Origin: Kitasatospora sp. GAS204B
Lineage (GTDB): Bacteria; Actinomycetota; Actinomycetes; Streptomycetales; Streptomycetaceae
DNA: 64,000 nucleotides
Direction: 5' to 3'
Assembly: GCF_029892155.1 (NCBI RefSeq)
Contig: NZ_JARZAG010000001.1
Coordinates: 372,001-436,000, forward strand
Position numbers and translations under genes: made by a program. The notes below the pieces were generated by a model. That model saw only the letters and a list, made by a program, of their open reading frames with translations, did not search any database and was not told the DNA's origin. Of the stretch, positions 42,080-50,356 are shown piece after piece (the stretch's first letter is position 1; the number at the start of each line of letters is the position of its first letter).

Positions 42080-43378
42080 ATGACCGACCAGGGCGCCCCC
42101 GCGCAGCGCCGCCCGGACGACGGGACGCCCAAGGACGGTGCACCGGACGACGGTTGGTGGGCCCACGTGTACGAGGGACCGGCCGGTCGGCTGCCCGACA
42201 CGCCGCGCGCCGAGGGCGGCGAGGGGAGCGTGGACGAGTGGTTCGACTCGATCGCCTCGGCGGTCGGGCTGATCGGCCGTCAGCGGCAGGCGGTCGGCGA
42301 GCCGGCGGGTGCGGTCGAGTCGGCGCCTGAGCCGGTGCCTGAGCCGGTGCCGGTGCCGGCGCCCGAGCCTGAGCCGGTCGCCGAGCCGGCACCGTCGAAG
42401 CTCGACCTCACCAAGCCAGCCCGTCCCGAGCCGACACCTGCCCCAGCCGCTGCTCCGGCCCTCGTTCCCCCTCCCGCCACGCCCGTCCCCACCCCGCACG
42501 TCGGCTCCCGCCCGCCCACCTACGGACCCGAGCCCACCCTGCTCCCCGCCGCCGACCTCGAGCGGGTCGCCGCGGTCGTCCCCGACACCGCCCTCGACGG
42601 CGCCCAGTACCCGGGGCTCACCCTGCGCGCCGCCTCCGTGCGCGGCGACTCCGCCCGCTACCGCGGCGACCCGCGCACCGACGCGCTGCTGGTCACCCGC
42701 TTCGGCGAGGCCCCGGACGGCCTGCTGCTCGCCGTCCTCGGCAGCCGCGCCCGCCGCCCGGTCGACCCGCGCACCGACTCCGACGCCGCCGTTGCGCAGC
42801 CCGTACCGCCGCCGTCCGAAACCGTCCGCCAGGCGGCCGCGCACCTCGCCGAGGCGATCGGTCGCAGCCGCGCCGAGCTCGCCGCCGACCTGCGCGAGGG
42901 GGCCCGGGACCGGCTCCGCTACGGACTCCAGCGCCTGACCGCCGGTGCCGCCGCCGGCCTGCGCACGCTCGCCCCGGACGCCGGGTCGCTGCACTGCCTG
43001 CTGGTCTCGCTCGACCCCGAGGCCGGTCACCGCGCGGCCTTCGGTGTCGGCCCCGGCGGCCTCTACCTGCTCCGGGCGGGGCACTGGATCGACGCGTACG
43101 CCGCCCGGCTGCTGCACCACCCCGACGGCCCGGTCACCCTCCCCGAGCCGCGCCCGTTCCGGTTCCGGCTGATCCCGGCCACCCCCGGCGACATCCTGCT
43201 GCTCTGCTCCCCGGGCCTGGCCGAGCCGATCGCCGAGGAGCCCGCGATCGGGCACTTCCTGGCCAGCCACTGGTCCCACCCGCACCCGCCCGGCACGGTC
43301 GACTTCCTGCGCCAGGTCCAGGTCCGAGCCAAGGGCTACGCCGAGGACCGGACGGCGGCCGCGCTCTGGACCGAGTGA
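42080..43378 (+). CDS. PP2C-like protein, probably catalytically degenerate
   Basis: A 432-residue protein. Residues 1-60 are acidic; ~75-125 are Pro/Glu/Ala repeats (PEPVPEP type); ~170-430 resemble a Streptomyces PP2C-type phosphatase domain with VRGDSARYRGDPRTDALLV, LHCLLVSLDPE and DILLLCSPGLAEPI. The family's central AVADG, which supplies a metal-binding Asp, reads AVLGS here, so phosphatase activity is doubtful. ATG 42080 has GAGGAG seven bases upstream; the 13-residue extension to 42041 has no site. It is convergent with a TetR gene. Confidence 0.72.
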   Translation: MTDQGAPAQRRPDDGTPKDGAPDDGWWAHVYEGPAGRLPDTPRAEGGEGSVDEWFDSIASAVGLIGRQRQAVGEPAGAVESAPEPVPEPVPVPAPEPEPVAEPAPSKLDLTKPARPEPTPAPAAAPALVPPPATPVPTPHVGSRPPTYGPEPTLLPAADLERVAAVVPDTALDGAQYPGLTLRAASVRGDSARYRGDPRTDALLVTRFGEAPDGLLLAVLGSRARRPVDPRTDSDAAVAQPVPPPSETVRQAAAHLAEAIGRSRAELAADLREGARDRLRYGLQRLTAGAAAGLRTLAPDAGSLHCLLVSLDPEAGHRAAFGVGPGGLYLLRAGHWIDAYAARLLHHPDGPVTLPEPRPFRFRLIPATPGDILLLCSPGLAEPIAEEPAIGHFLASHWSHPHPPGTVDFLRQVQVRAKGYAEDRTAAALWTE

Positions 43379-43409
43379 CGGATCGCGTACCGGGCCCAGT
43401 GGTGCGGCG

Positions 43410-44021
43410 TCACGCAGCCGCGTCGGTACCCAGCACAGCGGCCGCCACCGCCCGGACCTGGGCCACCGACCGGTCCCGTGCCACCCCCGGCAACCCGATC
43501 GCCAGCGGCACCGAGTACCCGTCCAGCACCGCCCGCAGCTGCGCCGCCCGCTCGTCGGCCGGCCCGGCCCGGAACTCGCCACGGGCCACCCCGTCCTCGA
43601 TCAGCGCCGTCAGGTCCGCCTGCCAGGGCGCCTCGATCTCCAACTGCCCCTGCCGGATCTCCGCACTGGACGGCGAGCGCCCCCACACCTCGACCCACAG
43701 GATCCAGCGCGGATCCCCCGGCCCGTCCGCCAGGTACAGCTCCGCGTACGCCTCGAACCGCTCCCAGGCACTGAGCCCCGCCTGCCGCAGCGTCGCGCGC
43801 CGCCGCTCGCCCAGCTGCTCCTCGCTCCACCGCAGCGTCTCCAGCAGCAGCTGGTCCTTGCTCCCGAAGTAGTAGAGGAGATGCCCCGCGCTCATCCCCA
43901 ACTGCTTCCCGAGCCCCGCCATGGTCAGCTTCGCCAGCCCGTGCTCCGCGATCGCCCCCATCGCCACCGCCAGCACCTCCTCACGAGGCCGCGCCGGCCG
44001 CCGGGGACGAGGCTCTGCCAT
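43410..44021 (-). CDS. TetR-family regulator
   Basis: A 203-residue repressor. The N-terminal helix-turn-helix is clear (MAGLGKQLGMSAGHLLYYFG, residues ~33-52, then SKDQLLLETL). The C-terminal ligand domain has WILWVEVWGRS and a C-terminal ALDGYS-like dimer region (AVLDGYSVPLAIGLPG), as in BetI-type TetR proteins. ATG 44021 is the start. No divergent gene with a clear operator is adjacent; the upstream neighbour is an amidase. Confidence 0.9.
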   Translation of the reverse strand: MAEPRPRRPARPREEVLAVAMGAIAEHGLAKLTMAGLGKQLGMSAGHLLYYFGSKDQLLLETLRWSEEQLGERRRATLRQAGLSAWERFEAYAELYLADGPGDPRWILWVEVWGRSPSSAEIRQGQLEIEAPWQADLTALIEDGVARGEFRAGPADERAAQLRAVLDGYSVPLAIGLPGVARDRSVAQVRAVAAAVLGTDAAA

Positions 44022-44208
44022 GCTGCGGGCTCCTTGCGGGGTGGGGGTGGAAAGCGTCCCCCAGCCTAAGGGGCGAGGTCAGCCGGGCCGCGGGCTCGGC
44101 TCGCCGGAATCCCTCTCACCCGATCGGAGGATGTCCGGCCGGACGCCGACGAACGATCACCGCCGCCCGCTACTTTGGCAGCACTTCGCACAGCAAGGAG
44201 GGCCGGCC

Positions 44209-44958
44209 GTGCAGTTCGTCACCCGCGCCGAATGGGGCGCCCAACCTCCCAAGCAGGACTGGACCTACGTGGCGAGCACCCAGGGGGTGAAGGTCCACTA
44301 CGAGGGCGAGCCGGTCCCCGCCGACCTGCCCGACCATCACGAGTGGTGCGCGGGGCGGGTGCGGGACATCCAGGCGGCGCACATGTCCAATGCCACCCAG
44401 GGCTGGATCGACATCGCCTACACGGCCTTGGCCTGTCCGCACGGCTACGTCTTCGAAGGCCGCGGCCTGCACCACGAGAACGGCGCCAACGGCAACCAGC
44501 CCCTCAACCTCGCCCACTACGCGGTCTGCGCCCTGCTCGGCGACTCCGGCCTCACCCAGCCGACCGACGCGATGCTCGGCGGCCTGCTCGACGCCATCGA
44601 GTGGCTGCGGCAGGACGGCGGCGCCGGTCCCGAGATCAAGGGGCACCGGGACGGCTATCCCACCGACTGCCCGGGCGACCCGCTCTACGCCTGGGTGCAG
44701 GCGGGCGCGCCCCGGCCCGGTGGCGCCGCCGGCGCGCCGGCCTGGCCGGGCGAGTACTTGAGCGTCCAGGATCCGGTGCTGCAGGACGAGAACGTGCGCG
44801 TCTGGCAGCAGCGGATGAGCGATCGGGGCTGGTCGATCGGCGTGGACGGCGTTTACGGCGAGCAGAGCGCCGCCGTCTGCCGCCAGTTCCAGCAGGAGAA
44901 GGGCCTCACCGCGGACGGCGTGGTCGGCCCCGCCACCTGGGCGGCCGCCTGGTCCTGA
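44209..44958 (+). CDS. Peptidoglycan-binding N-acetylmuramoyl-L-alanine amidase
   Basis: A 249-residue cell-wall amidase. Residues ~1-165 are a PGRP/amidase_2 domain (QFVTRAEWGAQPP start; zinc ligands likely in KVHYEG, GHRDG and TDCPGD). Residues ~180-249 are a peptidoglycan-binding domain (VRVWQQRMSDRGWSIGVDG, QFQQEKGLTADGVVGPATW). GTG 44209 follows AAGGAGG by 7 bases. There is no signal peptide, so it resembles phage endolysins released by lysis or holin, but no phage genes are near. Confidence 0.88.
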   Translation: MQFVTRAEWGAQPPKQDWTYVASTQGVKVHYEGEPVPADLPDHHEWCAGRVRDIQAAHMSNATQGWIDIAYTALACPHGYVFEGRGLHHENGANGNQPLNLAHYAVCALLGDSGLTQPTDAMLGGLLDAIEWLRQDGGAGPEIKGHRDGYPTDCPGDPLYAWVQAGAPRPGGAAGAPAWPGEYLSVQDPVLQDENVRVWQQRMSDRGWSIGVDGVYGEQSAAVCRQFQQEKGLTADGVVGPATWAAAWS

Positions 44959-44983
44959 CGTCCCCGTGTCCTGACGTCCCCGT
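44952..44983. repeat. 16-bp tandem duplication over the amidase stop codon
   Basis: GTCCTGACGTCCCCGT is repeated exactly at 44952-44967 and 44968-44983. The first copy contains the amidase stop TGA. It looks like a recent slippage duplication. Confidence 0.7.
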
Positions 44984-45105
44984 GAGAGCGGCTGTCCGGG
45001 TGAAGGACAAGGGCTGGCGCTCTTCCTTTCCGCGTACTCGCCGAGTTACCACTGAGAGGAAGGCGCGGCCGGTTGTTCGGGCGCGCCACGGGAGGGAGCC
45101 AGACC

Positions 45106-45993
45106 ATGAACGAGCAGGCAGCCGAGGGCGGTTGGTACGTCGACGACCGCTGCACCAACTGTGATGTCGCCCGGCAGCTCGCCCCCGGGCTGATCGGCGA
45201 GGTCGACGGCCGCTCGGAGGTGCTCCGCGAACCGCGGAACGCCGACGAACTCGGCCAGTTGCACGCGGCCGCACACGCCTGCCCCACCCGCTCGATCCGG
45301 CACTCCGCGCACGGCCTGGATCCGGAGCTGGACCCGTTCCCGCTCGCGCTCACCGACGACGTCCGGCTCTGCGGCCACAACTCCACCCACCTGGCCGGCG
45401 CCAACTCCTACCTGCTGCGCCGCCCTTCGGGCACCCAGATGATGATCGACACGCCCCGCTGGAGCGCCACCCTGGCCGAGCGCTACCAGGCCCTGGGGCC
45501 GATCACCGACGTCCTGCTCACCCACCGGGACCATGCCGCCCACGGCCGCCGCTACGCCGACCAGTTCGGCGCCCGCCTGTGGATCCACGAGGGCGACCTC
45601 GACGCGGCCCCCGACGCCGACCGCATCCTGCGCGGCACCGACCCCGTCGAGATCGCCGAGTCCGTGATCGCCCACCCGCTCCCCGGGCACACCCTGGGCA
45701 GCGTGCTGTACGTCGCGGACGAGCGGTACTGCTTCAGCGGCGACAGCTTCTACTGGTCACGCGGCCTGGCGGACATCGAGGTGGCCGAGAGCGTCACCTG
45801 GTACTCCATCGAGGAGTTGGCCGCCTCCCTGGCCCGCACGGCGGATCAGCTGCGCTTCGAGTGGCTGCTCCCCGGCCACGGCGACCGCAAGCACCTCCCG
45901 GCCGACGAGATGGCCCAGCGGATGCGCCAACTGACCGAGCGCAGTGCGGGGTTCAGGCAGCAGCCGATCAACTTCGGCGCACTGCGGTGGTAG
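45106..45993 (+). CDS. Ferredoxin-domain metallo-beta-lactamase-fold hydrolase
   Basis: A 295-residue protein. The first ~70 residues are ferredoxin-like, with CTNC near residue 17 and HACPTRSI near residue 58, perhaps holding an iron-sulfur cluster. The rest is an MBL-fold hydrolase with metal motifs LLTHRDHAAHG, HPLPGHTLGS, CFSGDSFY and LPGHGDRKH. ATG 45106 has GGGAGGGAG upstream. The ferredoxin-MBL pairing suggests a redox or oxygen-linked hydrolase or flavodiiron-like role, but no flavodoxin domain follows. Confidence 0.82.
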   Translation: MNEQAAEGGWYVDDRCTNCDVARQLAPGLIGEVDGRSEVLREPRNADELGQLHAAAHACPTRSIRHSAHGLDPELDPFPLALTDDVRLCGHNSTHLAGANSYLLRRPSGTQMMIDTPRWSATLAERYQALGPITDVLLTHRDHAAHGRRYADQFGARLWIHEGDLDAAPDADRILRGTDPVEIAESVIAHPLPGHTLGSVLYVADERYCFSGDSFYWSRGLADIEVAESVTWYSIEELAASLARTADQLRFEWLLPGHGDRKHLPADEMAQRMRQLTERSAGFRQQPINFGALRW

Positions 45994-46009
45994 TGGGCGG
46001 CCGGCCGCG

Positions 46010-46645
46010 TCAGTTCCGCGGCCCGGCCGCGTCGTCCAGCGATCCGTACGTGGGCTTCCCGGCCCGCTCGTAGACGCAGTACTGCACGCCCGCGCCGGTG
46101 GCGCGGGACTCCGTGAGCGTCCAGGCGGCCGGTGCGGCGCCGTCCGTGAACAGCCGCTTGCCGGCGCCGAGGATCACGGGATTGATGAGCAGCCGGTACT
46201 CGTCGACCAGGTCGTGCCGCTGCAGGGTGTGGATGAGGTCGCTGCTGCCCTGCGTCATGATCACGCCGTCGAGCCGCTCCTTGAGCTGTGCGACGGACTC
46301 CGCGGCCTCGCCCTTCAGCAGACGGGAGTTGTGCCACTCGACGCTGTCCAGGGTGCGCGAGGTGACGTACTTGGGCATGGCGTTGAGCCGCACCGCGATC
46401 GGGTTGTTCTCGTCGGTGACGCGGGGCCAGTAGCCGGCGAAGATCTCGTAGGTCTTCCGGCCGAGCAGCAGGTGGTCGGCGGTCTGCTCGAAGACCGTCG
46501 TCATGAGGCCCATGAAGTCCTCGTCGACGTACGGAGCCTGCCAGCCGCCCTGCTCGAAGCCGCCGGAGACGTCCTCGCTCCGGCCGCCGGGGGCCTGCAT
46601 GACGCCGTCCAGGGTGACGAACACGGTGACGATCAGTCTGCTCAT
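46010..46645 (-). CDS. Dihydrofolate reductase/RibD-family protein
   Basis: A 211-residue cytoplasmic protein of the RibD C-terminal/DHFR-like family. Family features are LIVTVFVTLDGVMQAPGG at the start, LLLGRKTYEIFAGYWP, MPKYVTSRTL and DEYRLLINPVILGAGKRLF near the end. Many members are NADPH-binding reductases with unknown substrates. ATG 46645 is used; the frame is open to 46702. It is divergent from the HicB-like gene. Confidence 0.9.
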   Translation of the reverse strand: MSRLIVTVFVTLDGVMQAPGGRSEDVSGGFEQGGWQAPYVDEDFMGLMTTVFEQTADHLLLGRKTYEIFAGYWPRVTDENNPIAVRLNAMPKYVTSRTLDSVEWHNSRLLKGEAAESVAQLKERLDGVIMTQGSSDLIHTLQRHDLVDEYRLLINPVILGAGKRLFTDGAAPAAWTLTESRATGAGVQYCVYERAGKPTYGSLDDAAGPRN

Positions 46646-46835
46646 GGCGCTGCCTTTCGGATCCGGAATCCACCCGTAACCCAGATTGACGCGAGAACCC
46701 ATCGCCGATCGCGCGACCGGCCGGTCGGGGGCCGATCGGATGTCGGATCACCACCGCGGACCGCGGCACCGCACGGCACCACGCGGCATCGCACGGCGCC
46801 AGCTTCGCGCACCCATGGCACCATCACTGACCTGC

Positions 46836-46888
46836 TGGTATGCCAAAGTGGGCCAGAAGGACTTGAAGTGGCGCCACAGTGGTGCCAT
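46836..46888 (+). promoter_or_regulatory. Candidate operator array upstream of the HicB-like gene
   Basis: Four related palindromic sites lie just before the start: TGGTATGCCA (46836-46845), GTGGGCCA (46848-46855), GTGGCGCCAC (46868-46877) and GTGGTGCCAT (46879-46888). The last two are 11 bp apart, one helical turn. The array fits autoregulation by the ribbon-helix-helix protein encoded next door. Confidence 0.6.
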
Positions 46889-46897
46889 ATTGGAGTC

Positions 46898-47431
46898 ATG
46901 GAACTCACCCAGTACGTCGAAAACCTCCGCCGCGAGCTGACGACCGCGGCCGAGGTCGGCGGCGAGGACGCCCGCGCACTCGCCGACCGGCTCCTCCCCG
47001 CGCTCGACGCCGCGGTGCGGCTCACCCTGCTGGGGGCGCTCTCCGCCGCCGCCGAGGAGATCTCCGCCGAACTCGCGCCCGGCCTCGTCGATGTCCGGCT
47101 GCGCGGCGGGACGGCCGCGTTCGTCGTGACGCCGCCGCCCGTGCTCGCCGCTCCGGCCGCCGCCGACGCCGTGGCCGGCCCCGTCGAGGTGCGGCTGCCC
47201 GTCGCCGAGGGCGAGGACGCCGCCATGGTCCGGATCAACCTGCGGCTGCCCGCCAACCTCAAGGCTCTGATCGAGGACGCCGCCGCCGCCGGCGGGCTCT
47301 CCGTCAATGCCTGGCTCGTCCGGGCCGCCGCCAGCGGGCTGGCCAACGAGGGTCGGCGGGCCACGCAGCCCGCCCCCGCACAGAAGTCTGACTGGGGCGT
47401 CGGCCAGAGCTACAGCGGCTGGGCCCGCTGA
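46898..47431 (+). CDS. HicB-family (ribbon-helix-helix) antitoxin-like regulator
   Basis: A 177-residue protein with an Ala/Glu-rich helical N-terminus and a C-terminal ribbon-helix-helix: MVRINLRLPANLKALIEDAA followed by GGLSVNAWLVRAAASGL (about 107-143). The tail ends QSYSGWAR. It resembles HicB antitoxins, but no HicA toxin follows; instead a DUF4097 protein and an ABC exporter do, so it more likely acts as the operon repressor. The ATG at 46898 is placed by GGAG and the operator array. Confidence 0.82.
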   Translation: MELTQYVENLRRELTTAAEVGGEDARALADRLLPALDAAVRLTLLGALSAAAEEISAELAPGLVDVRLRGGTAAFVVTPPPVLAAPAAADAVAGPVEVRLPVAEGEDAAMVRINLRLPANLKALIEDAAAAGGLSVNAWLVRAAASGLANEGRRATQPAPAQKSDWGVGQSYSGWAR

Positions 47432-47495
47432 TCCCCGAACGTCACGACAGCACGGCACCCACTGACCGAAGCCATTGTGAGTAAGGAAACCCGAG

Positions 47496-48389
47496 ATGTC
47501 GCTCTCGAGCTTCAACACCCCATCCCCGATCGCGGTCGCCCTCGACCTCTACGTCGCCGACGTCCGCCTCGCCGTCTCCGACCGCACCGACACGATCGTC
47601 GACGTCCGCCCCAGCGACCCGGACAAGGCCGCCGACATCAAGGCCGCCGAGGGCACCCGCGTCGAGTACGACGACGCCACCCGGACGCTGAACATCGTCT
47701 CCAGGAAGCGCCTCAACCGGTTCGTCGGCGTCAGCAGCAAGCGCCCCGAGTCGGTCGACATCGTCATCCAGCTGCCCACCGGCTCCGACGTTCACGGCAC
47801 GGCCGGGCTCGGCGACTACCAGTCCGACGGCGCGCTCGGCACCGTCCAGCTCAAGACCGACCTCGGCACCATCCGGCTGGCCGAGACCGGGCCGCTGAAC
47901 CTGCGCAGCGGCCTCGGCGAGATCACCGTCGAGAGTGTCAGCGGCCCCGCCGACGTGCACAGCGGTTCCAGCGACATCCGCATCGGCACCGTGGACGGCA
48001 CCGCCGACATCGCCGCCGGCAACGGGAAGGTGCGGGTCGGCGTCGTCGCCGGACCCGCGAACATCAAGGCCGCCAACGGTTCGGTGTCCGTCGACCGCGC
48101 GCTGTCCGACATCACCGCCGTCAGCTCCAACGGCGCGGTGCGGATCGGGGAGGTCGTGCGCGGCAAGGTGTCCGCCACGTCCAAGAACGGCGGCGTCGAG
48201 ATCGGCGTCCGCGAGGGCAGCGCCGCCTGGCTGGAGCTGAACGCCGGGGTTGGCCGGCTCTACAACGAGCTCGCCGCCGCCGACGCCCCCCAGGCCGGCG
48301 AGCCGGTCGACAGGGTCGAGGTCCACGCCGGCACCAAAGTCGGCGACATCACCATCCGCCGTGCGCTGCGCCTGGACGAGGAGGTGTGA
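47496..48389 (+). CDS. DUF4097 beta-strand-repeat protein
   Basis: A 297-residue protein of parallel beta strands in short repeats (GLGDYQSDGALGTVQLKTDL, GLGEITVESVSGPADV, SGSSDIRIGTVDGTADIAAG and so on), the DUF4097 adhesin-like solenoid. No signal peptide or membrane helix is seen, so it is probably cytoplasmic and may be an assembly scaffold or sensor. It lies between a HicB-like regulator and an ABC transporter, overlapping the latter's leader region. The function is unknown. Confidence 0.85.
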   Translation: MSLSSFNTPSPIAVALDLYVADVRLAVSDRTDTIVDVRPSDPDKAADIKAAEGTRVEYDDATRTLNIVSRKRLNRFVGVSSKRPESVDIVIQLPTGSDVHGTAGLGDYQSDGALGTVQLKTDLGTIRLAETGPLNLRSGLGEITVESVSGPADVHSGSSDIRIGTVDGTADIAAGNGKVRVGVVAGPANIKAANGSVSVDRALSDITAVSSNGAVRIGEVVRGKVSATSKNGGVEIGVREGSAAWLELNAGVGRLYNELAAADAPQAGEPVDRVEVHAGTKVGDITIRRALRLDEEV

Positions 48390-48394
48390 ACACC

Positions 48395-49348
48395 GTGACC
48401 ACCACGACCCGTTCGACCACCGCCGTCGCCGCGATCTCGGCCCGCGGCCTGCGCAAGTCCTTCGGCGAGAAGACCGTGCTCGACGGTATCGACCTGACGG
48501 TCCCGCAGGGCACGATCCTGGCCCTGCTCGGCCCGAACGGGGCCGGCAAGACCACCGCCGTCCACCTCCTGACCACCTACCTCCGTCCCGATTCCGGCGA
48601 GATCCGCATCGCCGGCCAGGACCCCGCCTCGAACCCGCAGGCGGTCCGGCGCGCGATCGGCGTCACCGGCCAGTTCTCCGCCGTCGACGGTTACCTCACC
48701 GGCCGCGAGAACCTGATGCTGATGGCCGATCTGCACCTGCTGCCGAAGGCCGTCGGACGCCGCCGGGCCGGCGAACTGCTGGAGCGGTTCGAGCTGACGG
48801 AGGCCGGGGACAAGCCGGCGTCGACCTACTCCGGCGGCATGAAGCGCAAGCTCGACCTGGCGATGACCCTGGTCGGCAACCCGAAGGTGATCTTCCTCGA
48901 CGAGCCGACCACGGGCCTGGACCCGCGCAGCCGGCGCACGATGTGGGACATCATCCGCGGGCTGGTCGCGGCTGGGACGACCATCCTGCTCACCACCCAG
49001 TACCTTGACGAGGCCGACCAACTCGCGCACCGCGTCGCGGTGTTGGACGGCGGCCGGATCGTCGCCGAGGGGACGCCCGCCGAGCTCAAGGCGCGCATCC
49101 CCGGCGGGCACATCGAGCTGGCCTTCGCCGACCGCGCCGAACTCGACGCCGCCGCGACGGTGCTCGCCCCGACCGGCCGCGACGACGACGCGCTCACGCT
49201 CCAGCTCGCCGGCGACGGCCGCGTCAGCACCCTGCGGGCGCTGCTGCGGCAGCTCGACGACGCCTCGGTCGAGGTCGAGGCGCTCACCGTGCACACCCCC
49301 GATCTCGACGACGTCTTCTTCGCCCTCACCGGCAAGAAGGGAGCCTGA
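48395..49348 (+). CDS. ABC exporter ATP-binding protein (DrrA/daunorubicin-resistance type)
   Basis: A 317-residue ATPase. Motifs are Walker A GPNGAGKTT, Q-loop TGQFSAVDG, signature YSGGMKRKLD, Walker B VIFLDEPTTGLD and switch TTQYLDEADQLA. The C-terminal ~100 residues form the DrrA-type domain with HTPDLDDVFFALTGKK. GTG 48395 is preferred (AGGAGG ten bases upstream); GTG 48386, which overlaps the DUF4097 stop, is too close to that site. It works with the ABC-2 permease 2 bases downstream. Confidence 0.92.
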   Translation: MTTTTRSTTAVAAISARGLRKSFGEKTVLDGIDLTVPQGTILALLGPNGAGKTTAVHLLTTYLRPDSGEIRIAGQDPASNPQAVRRAIGVTGQFSAVDGYLTGRENLMLMADLHLLPKAVGRRRAGELLERFELTEAGDKPASTYSGGMKRKLDLAMTLVGNPKVIFLDEPTTGLDPRSRRTMWDIIRGLVAAGTTILLTTQYLDEADQLAHRVAVLDGGRIVAEGTPAELKARIPGGHIELAFADRAELDAAATVLAPTGRDDDALTLQLAGDGRVSTLRALLRQLDDASVEVEALTVHTPDLDDVFFALTGKKGA

Positions 49349-49350
49349 CG

Positions 49351-50178
49351 ATGAGCACCACGACGATGGACGACACCCGATCTCACGCCCTCGTCCACGC
49401 GCGGATCATGCTGCGCCGCAACCTGCGGCACATGCAGCGCTACCCGTCGCTGACCATGATGATCATCCTGATGCCGTTGGTCTTCCTCCTCCTGTTCGTC
49501 TACGTCTTCGGCGGGACGCTCGGGTCGGGGCTCGGCAGCGGTATGCCGGCCGGCCTGCACGGCGGCCGCGCCGCGTACGCCGACTACGTGGCCCCGGCGA
49601 TCATCCTGATGGCCGTGACCGCCGCGGCGCAGGGCACGGCGATCGCCGTCGCGCAGGACATGACCGAGGGCGTCATCGCCCGCTTCCGGACCATGGCCGT
49701 CGCCCGGTCGTCGGTGCTGACCGGTCATGTCGTGGGCGCGACCATCCAGACGCTGATCGGCGTCGTGGTCGTCACCTTGGCCGCGATAGCCGTCGGCTTC
49801 CGGCCGCACGCCAACGCGGCCGAGTGGCTCGCCGCCCTCGGCGTGGTCCTGCTGCTGACCTTCGCCGTGACGTGGCTCTGCGTCGGCCTGGGGCTGTCGG
49901 CCAAGAGCGTGGAGACCGCGAGCAACTCGCCGATGTTCCTCATCCTCCTGCCGTTCCTCGGCAGCGGGTTCGTTCCGACCAACTCCCTGCCGACGGCGAT
50001 GCGCTGGTTCGCCGAGTACGAGCCGTTCACCCCGGTGAACGAGACGCTGCGCGGACTGCTGACCGGAACGAAGATCGGCGACAACCTGGTCATCACGATC
50101 GCCTGGTGCGTCGGGGTCGCGGTGCTGTCGTACGCCTGGTCACGGCGGTTGTACGAGCGGGAGCCGAAGCCGCTCTGA
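49351..50178 (+). CDS. ABC-2 type permease
   Basis: A 275-residue inner-membrane permease with about six hydrophobic helices, starting after a ~30-residue cytoplasmic tail (LRHMQRYPSLTMMIILMPLV). The pattern FRTMAVARSSVLTGHVVGAT and FVPTNSLPTAMRWFAEYEPF is typical of DrrB-like exporters. It is paired with the ATPase upstream. The substrate is probably a lipid or natural product; the HicB/DUF4097 partners make a stress-induced efflux role possible. Confidence 0.9.
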   Translation: MSTTTMDDTRSHALVHARIMLRRNLRHMQRYPSLTMMIILMPLVFLLLFVYVFGGTLGSGLGSGMPAGLHGGRAAYADYVAPAIILMAVTAAAQGTAIAVAQDMTEGVIARFRTMAVARSSVLTGHVVGATIQTLIGVVVVTLAAIAVGFRPHANAAEWLAALGVVLLLTFAVTWLCVGLGLSAKSVETASNSPMFLILLPFLGSGFVPTNSLPTAMRWFAEYEPFTPVNETLRGLLTGTKIGDNLVITIAWCVGVAVLSYAWSRRLYEREPKPL

Positions 50179-50235
50179 GCGGGTTGTGTCGTACCCGCGT
50201 TCTATGGTGCCGGAGTGCCTCGTTGTCGTGATCGG

Positions 50236-50274
50236 ACCGATGTCCGGGTGGTGCATCGCACCGCCCGGATCGGT
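50236..50274 (+). terminator. Terminator after the ABC operon
   Basis: ACCGATGTCCGGGTGGTGC (50236-50254) and GCACCGCCCGGATCGGT (50258-50274) pair over 16-17 positions with a 2-base bulge and a wobble, around a 3-base loop, followed by CTGTTT. Confidence 0.55.
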
Positions 50275-50356
50275 CTGTTTCCGGCCCAAGCGCAGGTCCA
50301 GCGAGGTTCGGGGCGCAGCGAGTGCTCCGCAGCAGGCAACTCAGGGAGGTAGGTAC

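Noticed and set aside
46898..48389. HicAB toxin-antitoxin pair
   Set aside because: The HicB-like gene is followed by a DUF4097 protein, not a HicA-like double-stranded-RNA-binding toxin.
47477..48394. Long N-terminal extension of the ABC ATPase frame through the DUF4097 gene
   Set aside because: The extension is Arg/His/Pro-rich and overlaps the DUF4097 gene out of frame; GTG 48395 has a proper ribosome site.
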